From Motacilla alba alba (lineage: Eukaryota > Chordata > Aves > Passeriformes > Motacillidae): 64,000 nucleotides of DNA. Position numbers and translations under genes: made by a program. Location: positions 55,365,666-55,429,665 of the forward strand of contig NC_052018.1 in NCBI RefSeq assembly GCF_015832195.1, in the 5' to 3' direction. Positions 26,060-40,233 of the stretch are shown in pieces. Below the pieces are notes generated by a model, which was given only the letters and a program-made list of their open reading frames with translations, was not told the DNA's origin and made no database searches. The first letter of the stretch is position 1, and each line of letters opens with the position of its first letter.

Positions 26060-27260
26060 CAGGAAGCTTCTGTTCTGTCACAGAAGCATGCTGAAGAGAG
26101 GAGTAGTTTTCTGAGTCCTCAGTGGCTTCACTCACCCAGAGGCACATGGGAGGAAAGACAGAACTGCAGAGTATGACACTCCCTAGCTGTGTTTTTCTTG
26201 TAGAAAGTTTTTGCTACTGAGTTCTGGAGGAGGAGGGTGGAAGGAGGAAGGCTTCCTAAACCTCTTGCTGTGCACCAAACCCTTGCAGAAGGATCTGTGT
26301 GAAAGAGGAAAATTACACCCATCAGTAAGATGTGCAGGCATTGCAGTTCAAGACAACCTCTGCTTCAGGAGCCTTATACTCCACCTACAACCCCTGCAGG
26401 ACCAAACAGCCATTAAACATACCAGGTGCAAGAGGGGCTGCTGCTCTGCCAGTTCCTACTCGCCCTGCTCTGTCCTGTGCAAACATCTCTCCAAGGCCTC
26501 AAGACCATGTCTCACTTCTTCACCCAACAGACAAAGCAGTTCTTCCTTCCTCCATCCTGCCTGCATCACTTCACCTAGCAAACACACTGCACCCACTTTA
26601 CATCAGTGTTAACAGCCACACTCCCTGTGTTGATGTGTCCCTGATCTCACAGCCTGAGCAAGAACTGTCAGAACTGAGGCATCCTTGCTGCAATCTCCAG
26701 CAGCAGAGGAGCTGGGCAGTTGGCTGGCTACAGGTGATCAGTGGTAGATTTTGAAGTGGAAAACTAGAGAAAAAGTTCCCATTACCTCAAATTCAATAAA
26801 ACATTGATAGTTTTCTTCAATGACAAAATCTGTCCACAAGAGAGCTGCATATCATATTATTTCTAATCTTTTATATCTCATTATATCACTATTATCTAAT
26901 GAATCTCTGATTATTATACATGTGAAGAGGAATGAATCCTCCCTCTTCTTTAAAATATGCCTCACAATGTGGAAGACACAGAAATTGTCAATGCTCTCTA
27001 TTACCTACCCTGAGCTCTAATCCCCACTAAACTCAGCTCTGAGAAAAGCTGCACAGTGACTGGCCCTGAGGGAAGAGGAGTGCTCAGGGAAGGGAGGGCT
27101 TCGGGCAGGGGGCTGTGCTGCACCCAATGAGCAGGGTTTGGCACAATGGACAATTGTCTTCCAGGTGTATTCATTTGTCTCCACCAAACAACATTCCCCA
27201 GAGCACAAAAGCCTTCAGTGTGGGGACAGCTAAGCATAACAAATGACATACCAGACTTTT
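26059..27260. other. GC-richer patch without a recognised gene
   Basis: The sequence between about 26210 and 26740 and between 27005 and 27215 is richer in GC than the surroundings. Plus-strand frames of 133 (26211-26612) and 140 codons (26332-26754) overlap out of phase with each other. They are biased to P, S, T, C and H, which is what low stop density in C-rich DNA produces. I see no domain, promoter or CpG island. Confidence 0.5.
27087..27112 (+). other. G-quadruplex motif
   Basis: Five G runs of three to five (27087-27089, 27092-27094, 27096-27098, 27103-27105, 27108-27112) are separated by loops of 2, 1, 4 and 2 bases. This fits the canonical G3+N1-7 pattern with one run to spare. Confidence 0.85.
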
Positions 27261-29148
27261 CTGAGGTCTTTGATGATTATAAGAGGTCTCTGTTCCACCG
27301 TTATTGACTTTGCTGTCTTTGTGTTATTCCTTTAGAATGGACTTAGTGTGTTGCATCATTTCAAGTTCTGCTGCAGGGCTTGCACTGGAACGTAGGGAAA
27401 CCAGAGAAGGAAGAGGGACTGTGAAATAATTCTTAGACTGGCACTTTCTAAAGTAGTCTATTAGTTTGTTGTCTTGCTGGCTACAGGTTTTGTTGTCTCC
27501 ACTCTGTTTTTTTACAAGGCACACATTTTTACAGAGTGAACGATCTTCACGCAACTCCAAACAACCACTTATTTTGGTAAAATTTATAACACCAGATTCT
27601 ACTTTTAGCCAGGAAATGCAAACAAAGCTTGGAGACAGCTTGTTCCCTGACCCCAAATTCATTCCATGTTGCTATAGCATCACCCCCTGAGAAAATGGGA
27701 CCAGCTCTTTTCCTCTCCTTAGACCTGCTCAATGGGCTTTTGTCAGCTGTTGAATTATAGCATTAAAATTCAAATACTAGGGATTTAATGGAGGATTATT
27801 ATGACACCCTGGTGCATTCTTTGTGTTGCTCTTGGCAACAAACCCAAGGAATGAGTGAAAGAAATAAAAACGAAGAGCTGTCTTGTTAAAATCATGCTGG
27901 TGCTATGACATATTTAGGAGAGAGAAAAATGGTTCCCTAACCTTGAGTATTATTGTTGTACCAAATTGACTGAAAACTCTTTTCAGCCAGTAAGCACTGC
28001 TTGCAGCTGAACTCTATTTCAAAGCTGTTATCATTTTCTGAAAACAGGTTTCTTTCTACCTTGTGCACAAAATAAATGGGATCAACAGTTAGGAGAAGGG
28101 CATTGCATCTGCTTACTACTTTCTCCTGCTCACTAGAAAATAGCAATATTTTGTAATATTCTGGCATCTTAACAGTGCCTGAGGGATTACTTTAAAGCAG
28201 AAAGTGTAGTCTGTCTCTCTCAGAATGTATGCATAGTGTTTTGTGTATACATACTGCATATGCATGACTGTCACATAAATGCTTAAATCCATCATGTTTT
28301 TCGCTAATGTCTTTAGATTGGAGGGATGTTTCTGCAAAAAATAATCAGCTGTTTCACAGAACAGAATAGGATTTTGTGTTGGGCTTGTAATAGGAATTGC
28401 AGTCTGCACCATATAACCAGACTGCAGGGTGAGACATCCAAGGACTTGTGGAGGGAGAATACTCTGCCATTCAACAGTTTTCTCTGGAGAAATGTGGCTC
28501 AAATTTATCTCCAATATAACTGCTCTAATTTCTCTATAGGTGTATTCCCACTGTTTTCCTTGGTTTTATTTGTATTAAATATACATAAACCCCAAATTTA
28601 TCTGGAAAGATGGATATTATGTCGATTTGAACAATCTAATACCACAGGAGTTTGAAACCTTGGACAGCAGCTCAGCGTGTCCTTCGTGAAGACTCTGAGC
28701 ACAATATATTTAACATGGTGAAATTAAGATCGTGAGCAGAAGCAGAAAAATGTAGGCAGTTCTTGTTGGGTTGACTAAGAGGCTCAGTCATCCTGAACTT
28801 CTTTTTCTGGGTAATGAGACCAGGCAAGCTTATTACACATGACCCTGCACACCTCTGATTGTGTTTGGCAGAGAAGACTCTGCCAATAGTGAGCATCAGC
28901 TGAGACAGAAGCAAATCGGACAGGAGTTATAGACAAACTGAGGTAATAGTCAGCTAATGACAGCAGCAACAACAATAAAATATTCTGATCTCAGACATGC
29001 TCATCTTGGCATTTCAATCCAGAAAAACTTTTGAGGGAGGAAAGGCTGCTCCAGTATTTTGCTTACATTAATAGAAAAACAAACAAAAACCAACCCAAAT
29101 CTGAAAGCATTCTATTAAATTTTCTCTGTAGACTACAGTCTGCCCCCT

Positions 29149-29183
29149 ACCAAAAAACCCCAAAAACCAAAAAACCCAAAAAC
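29149..29183. repeat. A/C-rich simple tract
   Basis: Repeated blocks of AAAAACC, CAAAAAACC and similar units form an A/C-only stretch on the plus strand. It is not a pure tandem repeat. Confidence 0.8.
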
Positions 29184-30192
29184 TCATATAGGTATCTGGA
29201 TTTTGAGACCTGCCTAGACAAAACCACAGAAGAAACTGGAGAAAAGTGTTTCTTATACCCTAGAGAAATCAGTGGTTGTGGTGATATGTTCCTAGGGTTT
29301 TGTGTGAGCTTGCCTTGCACAGAAAACTTATTCTATTTCAGGGGGGCTCAACATGCAGGGTTTATCTGGTCCTAGGCTGAGGATGAAGGCAATTGATGTC
29401 TTGAGGTGATTAATTAATGTGATCTGTCCTCTTGAGGGCTTCAAATAGGAAACTGATTAAGCCCCAGGTGCATCAGGAACCACTGCAAGCTTAAATTCAC
29501 TTGAGGCATGCCCACTATGTCTGCAACCAGAGTGCAGCTGTCGAGTGAAATCAGTGGTAGGAACTGTGCCAAAAAACAAATCAGCTGCTGGGAACTTCTG
29601 GAGAAAAGCTACCTTGTTCACCAGAAGGACAAAGACAGAAGAGGGGCCTCCAAAGAGGCTCAGGGAATGGTAAAAACATCTGAGAGGGAAGTGTAGGAAG
29701 TGCAAGGCAAAGTTTTGAATGTGCTTTTCCAGCACATGGGTTATCTTTTATTTTCACTGTGAAAACATGCCTTTCAAAGTACTGATCTTTACTGATGCCT
29801 TCCAATGTCTAACTGAAAATATGTCAAACGTGTTAGCCTAAAATATATGATAACATGTCCCATATAACACCTTGCCTGGCCACCCTGGAAAAACAATGTG
29901 TAATGAAAATTATTACTGTGTAGAATGAAAGTAATGACCAGCATATTGTGTGGAAGAAAACATATGACCAGGTGCAGCAACCTAAAGAGTGGCCTTGTTT
30001 TTACAATCTGCTTGCTCTGGTGGAGATGCCACTTCTGCTAGAGAAATAATGCAAATGTTTCTGATTTCCATATGCCCATTTTAGCACCTGGGTTTTTTTT
30101 TTTTCTTTTTTGTTTCTGTGTAGTAAAATTGTTTTTCTACTCTCTGCTGCTCACTTTGCACTGTGCAAACTGGGCATGTACAGTAAAGAGAA

Positions 30193-30222
30193 CTAAAAAA
30201 AACCCAAACAAACCACAAAACC
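30193..30222. repeat. A/C-rich simple tract
   Basis: A run of A is followed by CCCAAACAAACC-type units, with no G or T. It has the same character as the tracts at 29149 and 44817. Confidence 0.8.
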
Positions 30223-32632
30223 CAGCAGCTACCCCATTATCTCATAAATACCTTCCTGCTTGTGTTTCCAGACTGTCAGAAATTGTCTTCTTTGAGTATT
30301 GTGTGGCTGGAACACCTGAGCAATTTTCTTGACTTGTTCCCACTGAAAGGCTTTAAGATGTGACTGCAGCTTTTCTTTTAAATGTTGCTGGTTACATAAA
30401 TATCAAGGATATCCAGTAGTTGACTGTCTCTGGATTATCATTGTTTTTCTACAGTAGAAATTATTAAGTCTTGATATATCCATTGATAGGATTTTGTGTC
30501 TTTTATTTGAACAGGATTGCTTACTGATATTTGTAGTTCCTGTATTTTAAATATGCTTTTAGTTTATTGGTAAGCATTTTAGAGCCTATTATCAAAAACT
30601 AAACTAAGACTCTGTGCAAGGTTCTAAAAGTATTACTTACTATTGAAAAAGTACTGTACGCTCTAGACCTATCTGAGGTTACTGCAAATGGCATAACCAC
30701 TGCACCCAATTAACAAAGAATTTGGTGAGAATTCCAAATTGTAGGAAACATCCTTTTCTCTGTAATTTTTTCAGCCTTTTATTTCTGGGGTGTTCCAAAT
30801 TTTCGATAATTTGAAAAAAAAAAAAAAAGGCTTTAGGACACCAGTTATATTACAACTTCCAAAGCAAATTATATTCCTACCACAAAAGTTAACATTTCCT
30901 ATCAACAGGAAACAAATCACAATACTGTGGGAAAAACAAAAAGTCCCACATACCTGGCTGACCTCAGAGAAAATCACCTACTGAGAGGGGAAAAAATATT
31001 ATTTTCTTTCAGTAGGAGTCCTTTTTAAATTTTTTTATTTTTCTTTTCTGATGGTGGGCCATGGCCACACTGAGTTATACCTGTGGAACAAAGAAAGAAT
31101 TCTGTAAATAAAAAAGCCTTTATTGATTATAGAAATTTTCTCTTTTTTGATCTTTCATGTACAAGAATTACAGATAGAAGTGCTACATGTGAATCTGTCT
31201 TTTCTGGACTGGCTTCAGAAAAACTTGGCAGAGAAGCCAAATGACAAAACAAATGGAATTATTCTTTAGACAAGTATTGGACTACAAAACAATCTCAAGG
31301 TTTCCTGTGTATTAACATAGGTATTTTCAATAGTTTTTGGTTATTTTCTATTCTGTCACTGGCAATGAACATAGGAGTAGCCTGTTCTTGCCTCTTGCTA
31401 TCCAGAAGCTCATTCTACTCTAAAAGCTACTTCTTCCCACTGCCTTGATAAATCCTGAAGAACTTCCCCTTCATGCCTAGGTGTGTGGTGTTATTCTTCT
31501 GCAATGCCAGAAGCACATCTGCTTCTCACAAATGAATGAGTATCTACACTGAGTTCCTTACTGGCTGTATTCTACATATTCCACAGGGATTTCAGAAATC
31601 TGTTATGAGGACAACTGCAGTTGATGATGCTAGCAAAAGGAAATACATTATTTCAATGTTTGTCGTTGAACACCTGATATTTAGCATATCTAAATATATT
31701 AAAATGTGTCTTTATCCCTCTTTATTGGTCTGCTGCTTTTAGATTGCACTTAATTTTGGAGGTTTTCTGTGACATGTCATATAAATTCATAAGGATCAAA
31801 TTCTGTCTCTGTATTCAGAACACAAAAAAAGAGGCGAGAGCAGAAGTAATCATGGAATGATGGTATGGCTTATTGAACTTCGTGAACAAAGTAGTATTTT
31901 GGGAACAGAATGCACCTCTTGTTTGTCTGCCTAGCAGTTTTAAAATTGTCTCCAATTTCCTACTGCTTAAATGACCCATTTTACTTTCCTGTAACATTTT
32001 ATGAAATATTTGTTTACATGGCTCCCAAAATCAGCTCCAAAATTCTTTTGCAATTTTCTTCCAGGCAAAAATTAGGAAAAAAAAGAGAAATCTACCTTTC
32101 CAGTTAATATTGTTCTAAAATGTTTAAAGGAAAAATGTAAATAATGTTTAAAGTGCCATGAATTTTACAAAACAAAGAAGTAAAAAGTGGATATGAAAAC
32201 TAGTTTTCTTGAAAATATCCCACTGTTGGTTCTGTTTTCATTCCAAACTGTGTAACCCATAGCCTATCATATCCATCAGTGTAGCTTAGAAACTTGTCAA
32301 TTCCTTTGGTCTGTACCATCTTCCTCAAAGACAATAACACAATCATTTAGATCTTCATTTGTAAAGGGTTTCATTTTCCTGTAAAAAAAAAAAGTCCCAA
32401 AAATCAAGTTGCAAATTTCTCTTTACTGTGTTCAGATAATAATTTGTTTTTGTTTCATCACTGGTTCTTTCTCTAAAATAGCATCTTTTTCTTTCAAATG
32501 TTGAAATATATTTGTCAAAAGCAACCTTCTCATTCTCAGGCTATGTGACCATTTTGTGATGCTCTTGAGTTTTTTCACTGTCTCTAATAAGTTGCAAGTT
32601 TTCATTTCTTTTCCCTTCAATAATGATATTTC

Positions 32633-32650
32633 TTATTTATTTATTTATTT
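32633..32650. repeat. (TTAT)n microsatellite
   Basis: The tract holds about four and a half uninterrupted TTAT units. Confidence 0.9.
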
Positions 32651-34830
32651 CCAGTTTTCCAGCTCTTGCTCCAAGGTAGTCTCCAAATTTGGTAGCAAAG
32701 TCAATGGGATGCTTCCTGGCAAATACATTGCCTGCATTTTTGTTCTGTGATTGCATTCACTAAGTCCCTGCTAATATCCCGAGACCTTGTGGGGGCAATA
32801 AAAACCTGTTTTCTGTTGCAGGAATGTTTTTGTGCAATCCATTTCCTTCTGCTGAATTAAGAATGACTTTATCTGAAAAAGGTTCTCTATTATTTTTATA
32901 ACGGGGCTGATGTAATGGTAGCAATTTAGAAATAGTTCTGGGCAATGTTTTTCCTTCATGTGAACATATGGTCTAATCCATAAACAACATGTAATGGTGG
33001 TTTATCAAAAGGGCTTCTTTTTTCAGTATTTTATGTTGTACTAGGCATTCATTTAGACAGGTATAAAATTAATTCTTTAGCTCATATGTGAGTGTGCTTT
33101 CAGAAGGACAGCTGACTCTGTTGCACTGGCTGTGCAACAACTCCATATCACTATTTCTTTGACTTGGTGACAGTCACAATATTTCCATACTTTAAAGCAA
33201 TATGCTGCATAGGGTTTTCTTCCCTTACAGTGTGTGTAATTTATTCAATTCCTCATTTGTCCTTGCTTTACAAACTATAATAACATTCTTCTGTTTTCAC
33301 AGGTTGGCAATTCTTTTCCTGTACTCTTTGTTGGCTTTGTCATTTGACCTACAATGTGTCAAACGATTTTTCACAAACATGTTTTTGATTTTTATTACTG
33401 AAGGGGTCATTACACTGCTCCTTTGGTTACAAGATTATACCATTAAAAAGAAGACTTTTCCCCTAATCTTTTCTTGATTTTCTATTTAAGGCACATTTAT
33501 GTTTGCTTACATCTTCACAATTTATTGGGAGATTTCATATCATTCTGTCGTTTCTACTGAATAATATAATGATTTTCATTTATTGGAGGGTATTTCATTG
33601 CACTTTCATGTACATCAAAAATTAATTCTTTATCATATTAATGGGACTTTCTTGAATCCAGTTTGTTCCTCAATCTTAGCTAAGGGATTTATTTGACAGA
33701 AGAATTTGTGCCAATTATCACGACATTCAAAAGGGAAAATGGTGGTCAAAGTCTTTTCCTTATTTGTATCCAGTTCGAACCATTTTCTAGAAGAGATGGC
33801 ATGGGTACAACTGATTTTAAAAAGCAGTTCCCAGAGAAAACAACAGCAGGGAAATTGGATTTTTGCTGGAATCATACTAAAGCTTTACTGGAATCAGATT
33901 CAGTACTCAAAGTAACTCCAGATTTTAATTCTGTTCTTGCCCAGCTGGTTTTCAGCCAGACTTCATTATTTTTGGTGAACTCATTTAAATTTTTTACTTT
34001 TTTCCTCAATTTGCAGACAGCTGGAACATTATACATAGACTTCAGCTCCTGTTTTTTCTTAAAATTTTAGCAAATATCTGTGCAGTTAGCCAGCCTGTTA
34101 ATCTAGCCTAATGTGAGGGACAGCAGAAGCATTTGTCCTCTGCCTGAAATACAACAGCATTAAAATAAGGGCTACCTATAGGAAATCAGAATAAAATTTA
34201 TTAGGTATTTCCAATGAATCTTTGATAGCAAAGTGCTGAAAACAGTTGCAGAGAGTTTTTAAATTTTTATAAAAGTTTTTAAAGAAAGTTTTTAATCCTA
34301 ATTGAAGATTCCATTCTGCAAACATTACCTTGTTTTACTTTTATTGAGACAAACTTCTTAACCAGTTTCTTCTCAAATACCAAGTGAAAGAGATGCACTC
34401 TGCAGAATGGGGAATCCCTAAAGCTAGACAGGAGAATAGCTGCCAGGATTTTCACTTTTTTTCCTAACTGGCCTTGGTTTAAGCTGTTGACCTCAGTGAT
34501 GTCTAGTGTCATTGAGTTCCTCAAATTAATCAGGATCTCTGAGAACATTTCCATTTGTTTCACATCTGCTACCTTTCAATTTCATTGGCACACCAGATTT
34601 CTTGTATTATGAAAAAGGCTAAGTATAAGAGTCCACATGCCTTCTCTCTTACTTCACATATTTTTGGAAGCAACCATCACATCTGCTCAATATTCTTGCT
34701 CTTTTCACTGTTTCATGCAAAAGGTGCTGGCTCTAACAACAGTTATGGTTGTGGACTCCTTTCCATGTTTTTGTCTTTCCCAGAACTGCTGAGGTGCTTT
34801 GTGTGAGAAGGTGTTGACACGTCTCAAAAA

Positions 34831-34873
34831 GAACAACTTGCAATTTATAGAAGGAACAATTTGCAATTTACAG
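34831..34873. repeat. 23-bp tandem duplication
   Basis: GAACAACTTGCAATTTATAG followed by AAG (34831-34853) is repeated as GAACAATTTGCAATTTACAG (34854-34873) with two differences. Confidence 0.85.
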
Positions 34874-35460
34874 GTCTGTTCTACGTGCTCTTGGCTCTCT
34901 CTTGGGCTGTTGATACAGATGGAGATTTCTGTGGCTGACCTCAGAGGAATTCTTCTGATGGGCAGGAAGGCTGGAATGTTTGCCTAGTGACTCATCCTTG
35001 TACCCTCTTTTCCTGTCCTTGCCTCTTATATTTGAGTGATATCAGATAACATCCATTAAAAACAAGACAGGAAAAAAAAGGGCTCTCAAAGCTTACTGCT
35101 CTTCATAACTGCAGCTTTTGCTCTCAGAGTAACTTGTCACAGGGAGTTAGACCAGGGCAACTCTAGATAGGCTTTACATCTTCTGTTTCTCTGGTGGGTC
35201 CATCTCTTAAAAGTCCTTGCTGTTCTGCTACCGCAAAATCAAAGATGGCTCGGACATGAGGTGGCTGAACCGAAAAAGTTTTAAGTCTAAACACAATAAA
35301 ATCAATTCTGGAAAAAATAGGTGACTGTTTTACCAGGAGAAAAAAAAAGCAGTAATTCATATTTAGATCTTGATATTGGGTTCTGAGAATTTCAAATGTC
35401 AAAACAGTAATGCCAAAGAAAATAGAAACAGCCTTATTGACAGTTCCAACAAGTGACAAT

Positions 35461-38400
35461 ATGAAGTTACATACTTGTGAGTTAATGAGTGATTAACAAG
35501 TCACTCTTTTTAATTATTTTTCCAGAAGGACTTCAAAGACTTCAGATGGAATTTCAGCTGAGTTTGGGTAAGTATTGGCAAGAGGTAGTCTGCAAAATTG
35601 GTTGAGCAATGGACAGGCACTTTGGTGAGATTTCTAGTTCTTCCATCTGGTCACTTGGAAATCTCAGAACTAGGTTCTAGCTTGGCCTTTTTCTGGCATT
35701 TTAAATGCAGCTTAAATCCAGGAAATGGAACAGCTAATGAAAACCAAAAGGAAGGCAATTCAGGATGCTTATGAATTTAGATTCTTGATCCTTCTAAAAA
35801 ACATTTTTGCTACCCCTAAAAAAAATAATTTCAAAATTTTCCTAGATATTAAAGAAAATGCTGTTTCTATTTCTGTGGCTGAGAAAAGAAATAAGAGTGT
35901 GCCTGATTAAGGCCATGAAGCAGATGGAATAGGCTTAGATCACTTTTGTCAACAATGTAGGTTTAAAAACACATGAAAATTCTTAATTTCTAAGACTGAA
36001 AGTCACAAAAAAGCATCAAAACCACCACCAATTTTGAATTTGGTCATGGGTAGCTCAATAACTGCAACCAATGACATTTAATAGTAAGTTAATAAGACTC
36101 TAGTTCTGGCTTGCTTTTGGCAGTCAGCAGTTTGAACCCATGCACACACATACAGATAAAGGCAGACTGAATAGAGCACTGACTGTGTTCTAAGTTTTGG
36201 ATCGTGGATTAGGCTATTTGGAAAACAAAAATATTAAATGTAGTGTGTCTGATAAATATTGACTTTCCAGAAGGTTTGAAACCTACAATGCTAAATAAAA
36301 TGTGCACTTTCTTAGTGACACTTGACTTTTTTAGTGACATTTGATCTATGAAGTCATCTCCAATAATATTATAATACATTGAAACAGGAACAAAAAACAA
36401 CTTAGATGTCTCCTGAGGCCAAATGATTACAACAGCTTTTGACTAATTTTCTTAATTTTACCTCCCCCTGCTATTTGCCGCGTAGAATTCAAAGCCTGTT
36501 TCTTATGCTATGAATGCCTGTTTTGTAAATTCAGAAAACATTAGGTGTAAACATGCACATCAGTTAAATGTGAATGAACTGATTATTGAAACATTTTGCA
36601 AAGGCATGGAAGGATATAATACAACACTAATACAGAATTACATTTACATAGTGTAATCCTTTACATGTTTTTTAGTTAAGATAATGGTTATAAATTTATT
36701 CAACTCATATAAACCTGAAGCATCCATAATCTGATTTTGGATAACCCTCCAGCATCACATAATCTGCCCCCTGCAATGCTCACTAGTCATGTTTACAAAG
36801 CTCATCTTGTTTTTAATAATTCTCAAGGACGAGAGCCAAAACTAGCCAGTTAGCCATCTCAGCTCAGCTGAAACATTGTATGTATGATTCTAAACTCTAT
36901 TTTACAAAACCATCCTGGAAAGAAGTACAACTAAACCTAACGAGGCTATCTGAGAAAGGGGAAAAAAGTCTAACTTCTTTATGTTAGACTGATGAATTTT
37001 TGCATTTCCATGTTTTACAAGTGTTTTCCATGCAATTCCATAGGTTAGCAAAAAAAAAAGGATTAATGAGCTATGTCTTTGGTCTTGGCTTTTTTTGTCC
37101 AGGCTCATGGCTATTTTGAGAAGAGTAGCACAAAGCACCCTTTAGCCTATACCTTGTCTACATCTGATCTTCTGAAATGGTGCTATGGGGGTAGGGATGA
37201 AAATTCAGCTTCTATTTCCCACTGTGTTAGACTGTGATAGACCTGTTATCACAAAATATGTGTTGTGTGCCCACAAGACATGGCAACCTTCACTTGGGGA
37301 TGAGCTGAGGAGCCCCACCCCACTGATTTGCCCTGCACCCATGCAGCTTTGCTTAGGACCACAGGCCAGGTGTAATCTGCCTGAATTTAGTCATTGTCTA
37401 ATAGATCCAGCTATGGGATCTTAATCAAACAAATCTCTTACTGCTGCTTTACACAAGATTGCCATGTTCATGTTTTTACTGTTGAGTAGATGCCAATTAT
37501 GTAAATGATAAAAAGTAACTTATAAGAAGTACATTTTTAATTGAGTTCATTCTCAAATGAAGCCTTTCCATGTATTTTAGAATTTTTACAACTGAGTGGC
37601 ACTATAACAAAAATCTCTAGGTAGATGACAATTGCAACTGGAAAATCTTGCTGCAAAGTAATCGTTAACACTGCTAACCAAATAACTTGAGTGGAAAACG
37701 TACTGAAGGAACAAGAAAAAAAGGAATTTGTCTTATGAAGCAAAGTAACTTCATGCTTCTTTCAAATTTTCCACCATTAGGTATTGAGAACCAGAACTAA
37801 TGTTTCAGATTAAATATAAATTAATGGGATGTAAATTAAATGTATATTAAGCAGAGCAGTAGGTGGACTAGGAAAAGGGAAGGAAAAGGCTTCCAGTACA
37901 GTGAGTGACTTAACGATATATGAGATATAAACTGGACCCATGTGAAGACAGGAAAATACAAGCTTAAAACCATCAAACTGCTTTCACTGCTTTGAATGAC
38001 CTTAGTCTAAATTAATAATAATAATAGCTAGAATTATATCATATTTTTCTTGTTATCTAATCAATTTAAGCTTTTAAAGTGGAAAAAAACATAGTGTCTA
38101 TGCCAAGCTTTAGCCTGCTGTGAATTGAAGTGCCTGGGTTCTAAATTAGATGCAGAAAGAAGGTTTTAATGGGAATAGCAACTGACCCTTGGCAGTCACA
38201 GTGTTAAGAATTGCTGCTGTAGTATTAAGTTACATCTCTGTTCCCTGGGCACAGTTTTACAAGTTACATAACAACAACCATTGTAGGATTACTCAATCCC
38301 TTTACCTAACCTAAAGTGCATGCTGAATTTGTGGTTCCTGTAATAGTTCTCCAGTGCCATGTTCATAGAAGATGTCAGTGACACTATCAAATCCAGATCC

Positions 38401-40233
38401 TGTTGCCTGCCCAGACCAATAATGTTCTGCTTACTAGTACCACCCACCCTAAGGGACATTATTTTGTTTTTCCTTCTCTCCTTTCTTAGTTGGCAACCAA
38501 TTCCTGCCCAAAATTATCTACTCCCGGAAAAAGTCTGCACATATAATAGACACATAAGCTACAGGTACAGTACATACTGTAATTCATTTCTTGGCATCTG
38601 TGTGAGACAACCACCCAGCTGCAGAAGGAAAGAATAAGACATATTTAAAATATGAGATACAAATGATTTTTGTTGGTTTGGGTTTTTTTGCTCGGATTTC
38701 CTGGAAGTCATCTGTACAATAACACCCCATCTTGAATGTTTTTTGTATTTTACATAGTCTTTAATAGGCATAACTTGACAATTTTCAAGACAACATTTTC
38801 AAACCTATCTGATTGCAGTTAGGCAAGCAAAAAGCTATTTTAAATTGTGCCGGTACTGTGATTTTTCAGAGAGCAAGTCATCTGATAGGTTCCTGTTAAC
38901 AGCTGCTTGGTACCACCTTTCAAAGATACGGGGGGGCTGTATTTCCTTGTCTTCATAGTCTGGAGATTATGTAATTACTGATTACTAGTAGTAGCCTCCA
39001 AAGTCCTTGATCTGGCACAGCATCCCCTTTTACTAGCATGATGGCCAAGCAAGTATCAAGGAACAGTTTTCTTCTGAAGAAAAACAATGGTTTCTCTTCA
39101 GGGAAATCTGCCTCATTCCTTTTAGCTCTTCCTGTTCTTCCTGTAAAACTCAGGGGTAAAAAGCAGTCTGCTACCAGACTGCCCACTGTGAAGTCAGATC
39201 ATCAACACTGAAAAAACAAGGATTCAAGGAAGAACAGGCTCGCTGCCATCCCATGGACCTGTGTTCATCTAAAAGCAACTGCATTCAGTGGAAATACACC
39301 TGCAGAAGAAATCCAGCCCACACAGTTTCACATCTTGTCTGCAGAGTCATCTCGCTGGCAAGTCAGACTGGATAAGGGATTTAGCTACTTCATGGCATTC
39401 AAGATGTCATACAACAGATGGAGATTTCTCAAAAATCTCTCTGGCATGGTTTCAGTATGCAAAACATCTGCGTGAAAGGCAATGGATACAGTAAGAAATT
39501 GAAAGGTCTCCTTAGTGGTGTGCTCTGACAGATTTGGCTGCTAATGAGGCAAAAGGCAGAAAAAGGATGAAGTGTTCTGTGAGCATACTGTTACCTCTCC
39601 CGATGTGAAAAGTTAACCTAACTCAGATGTTCCTCCTAACTTGCGGATGGGTCCCAGAGGAAAGAAAAATTTGTTGCGGAAATGGGCAAAGAAGGATAAA
39701 GAAATGTTTGCTCACTGATCAAAAGCTTCTTTCTCAAAATCATTTTGCTTAAAAATGCACTTCCTTTCCCTCTCTTATCAATTTTCTTCTGTCTTAATGT
39801 TACCACTAACTTTGCTATTCCACTCTACATATCACCTTTATTGTTTTCTTCCTCCATATTACCCTCTTCTGGTAACAAGTTATGCAAATGGCAAGACCAA
39901 GGAGGAGCAGCTGCATATATCTTTCAGTGTTTAGCCTGTGAGGCAATTCAAGAATTTAATCTTTTCTCTGGTGTTTTTTGTAGGAAAGGGCTTCTTGTTT
40001 CTGCATACTCAATACAAAGAACAAAATGTCTGTACAGCACTGTGGTCATAGCTGCCCAGTTCTACATTAATCAAAAGGTGATAAATTAAATATAAAAAGG
40101 AGTAGACTTTAGGAAGGTGAGGTTGATTTGAATGGAGCGATGTGTTAATTGGGAAACCTGGGTCAAACAAGTATCCTCTGCTTTTTATTTGATTGCCAGG
40201 GTCAGCATTAGGCATTCTTACGAATAATTCCAC
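35461..40233. other. A+T-rich non-coding stretch, nothing recognised
   Basis: No open frame above 114 codons and no repeat family was recognised. A short (TAA)n tract lies at about 38012-38026 and a run of seven G at 38930-38936. Confidence 0.6.

Larger units (their letters stand above)
27261..32400. other. A+T-rich non-coding stretch with simple tracts
   Basis: Apart from the A/C tracts at 29149 and 30193 and an A run at about 30813-30827, I see nothing assignable. Open frames do not exceed 132 codons and carry no motif. Confidence 0.6.
32401..35460. other. A+T-rich stretch with weak minus-strand coding-like segments
   Basis: The minus strand is A-rich and shows open segments in different frames between 32960 and 32432, for example segments containing PTRSRDISRDL (about 32800-32760) and KHPIDFATKFGDYLG (about 32719-32675). 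A further frame lies at 34563-34279 and another at 35459-35163. They switch frame and contain stops in between. I do not recognise the product; it could be an old pseudogene or chance. Confidence 0.3.

Noticed and set aside
26211..26754. Open frames of 133 and 140 codons on the plus strand
   Set aside because: They overlap out of phase in C-rich DNA where stops are rare. The products are biased to S, P, T, C and H, with no domain or exon signals.
33765..33785. GTTCGAACC, resembling a tRNA T-loop
   Set aside because: No acceptor, D or anticodon stems can be drawn around it on either strand.
35163..35265. Minus-strand segment PPHVRAIFDFAVAEQQG resembling the start of an SH3 domain
   Set aside because: Only the first strand is similar, the conserved acidic and tryptophan positions do not follow, and a stop comes soon after. 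It is probably chance.
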